NCBI GenBank assembly: GCA_033782935.1
Contig: JAWQEG010000166.1
Location: 4,281,501-4,345,500 of the forward strand
Direction: 5' to 3'
DNA: 64,000 nt
DNA from: Petrolisthes cinctipes
Taxonomy: Eukaryota; Arthropoda; Malacostraca; Decapoda; Porcellanidae
Shown here piece after piece: positions 63,559-64,000 of the stretch. Positions within the stretch are counted from its first letter, which is position 1. Every line of letters begins with the position of its first letter. Under the pieces are notes generated by a model. That model did not search any database and was not told the DNA's origin. It worked only from the letters and a program-made list of their open reading frames with translations. A program made the position numbers and the translations under genes.

Positions 63559-64000
63559 GGGCTCATCGCCAGTCCTTGGTGCGGCAGTACGAATCATGCT
63601 GGAAGAGATTCCAGGACTTCTTGTGTCGACATCCCTCCATGGTTATCTCGGAGGACACGATCCTGGAATTCCTCAAGTGGCTCGCTGATTTCACCAACAG
63701 GGCCCCGGCGACGGTGCTTGCACATCACGCAGCCCTGTCTGATCCCCTCCTCCTAGGTTTTAATATTAAAGTGCCTGAGAGGCCTCTCTCTCTGCTGAGG
63801 ATGGGGATTTGGGCGGGGACGGCACCTCACCGGGCCCAGACTCCTTCCTGGTCCCTTCACCGCGTCCTTACCTACCTGACCTTCCAGGGGGTTCCTCTGG
63901 AAGTGTGCCACCTCCTCCAGAAGTCTCTCTTCCTGCTTGCCTTAGCTACAGGGTATAGGGCCTCCCAATTGGCAGCCCTTACCCGTCATCCAGCCTTCTC
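63498..64000 (+). CDS. DIRS tyrosine recombinase, partial
   Basis: Open frame from at least LEFLRGVLSERFTQETVG at 63495 to the window end, overlapping the RT frame in another phase, as is usual in DIRS elements. The N-terminal core-binding region (YESCWKRFQDFLCRHP, FLKWLADFTNRAPATVLAHH) precedes LFLLALATGYRASQLAALTR, which holds the first catalytic Arg of the RHRY set. The remaining catalytic residues lie beyond the window. It integrates the circular DIRS DNA without a target duplication (family role). The true start is not determined. Confidence 0.83.

Larger units (their letters stand above)
60574..64000 (+). mobile_element. DIRS-type retrotransposon, right part
   Basis: Resumes after the CCCC duplication with the end of Gag, introns, RT-RNase H, and a tyrosine recombinase that runs off the window. 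A tyrosine recombinase instead of a DDE integrase, together with DIRS-type RT (MDLSKLNKFV, YLDDWLL), identifies the class. Confidence 0.88.

Noticed and set aside
1..64000. tRNA, rRNA, CRISPR, prophage or bacterial operons
   Set aside because: No cloverleaf-like or rRNA-like segment was recognised by eye, and intron-bearing transposons exclude a bacterial source; a tRNA scan was not possible here.

Overview
The window reads as repeat-dense nuclear DNA of an arthropod, most likely a decapod crustacean. That placement is an inference from the mix of DIRS, BEL/Pao, Gypsy, Penelope, CR1-like and Tc1/mariner elements, the abundant GA/CA/CT microsatellites and the spliceosomal introns. I found no bacterial gene organisation, rRNA, tRNA or CRISPR array, and no host protein-coding gene I can name. 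Almost every recognisable protein belongs to a transposable element (TE).

Layout. 1-6112: small tandem repeats and two non-LTR retrotransposon fragments, one with a 2A-like motif, then tandem repeats of 158, 23 and 75 bp. 6113-15116: a complete-length Gypsy element on the plus strand (Gypsy-A copy 1) with 293-bp LTRs and a 4-bp target duplication; its leader carries a 2.2-kb DNA transposon (8-bp duplication), which carries a smaller TIR element. 15121-15420: a reversed solo LTR of the same family. 15746-24775: a second, broken copy of the 2.2-kb DNA transposon, interrupted by a young BEL/Pao element (16227-22497) and a CR1-like element (about 22511-24711). 24776-31915: Gypsy-A copy 2 on the minus strand. 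32719-37183: a Tc1/mariner element with about 508-bp near-identical TIRs and an intron in its transposase. 37263-40057: remnants of two CR1-like lineages. 40058-47330: mostly non-coding, with a hAT-type element (8-bp duplication, matching empty site in a sister copy) and a pair of TTAA-type elements. 47330-64000: a DIRS retrotransposon with several introns, split by an 11-kb Gypsy-like element (Gypsy-B, 49597-60573), itself split by a Penelope-like inverted pair (53913-56312).

How the parts relate. The window is a stratigraphy of nested insertions. LTR comparison by eye gives an order of ages: BEL (1 difference in 388 bp), Gypsy-B (3 substitutions plus microsatellite length in about 563 bp), Gypsy-A copy 1 (6 differences in 293 bp). 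The most unusual signals are Gypsy-B, whose LTRs are nearly identical although its interior is full of stops; the two Gypsy-A copies, which share the same protease stop and the same loss of an integrase catalytic Asp; the intron-bearing Tc1-like element with D-35-E spacing; and the intron-rich DIRS element with a probable broken splice donor. I saw no convincing new defence or metabolic system. All comparisons were made by eye without alignment software.
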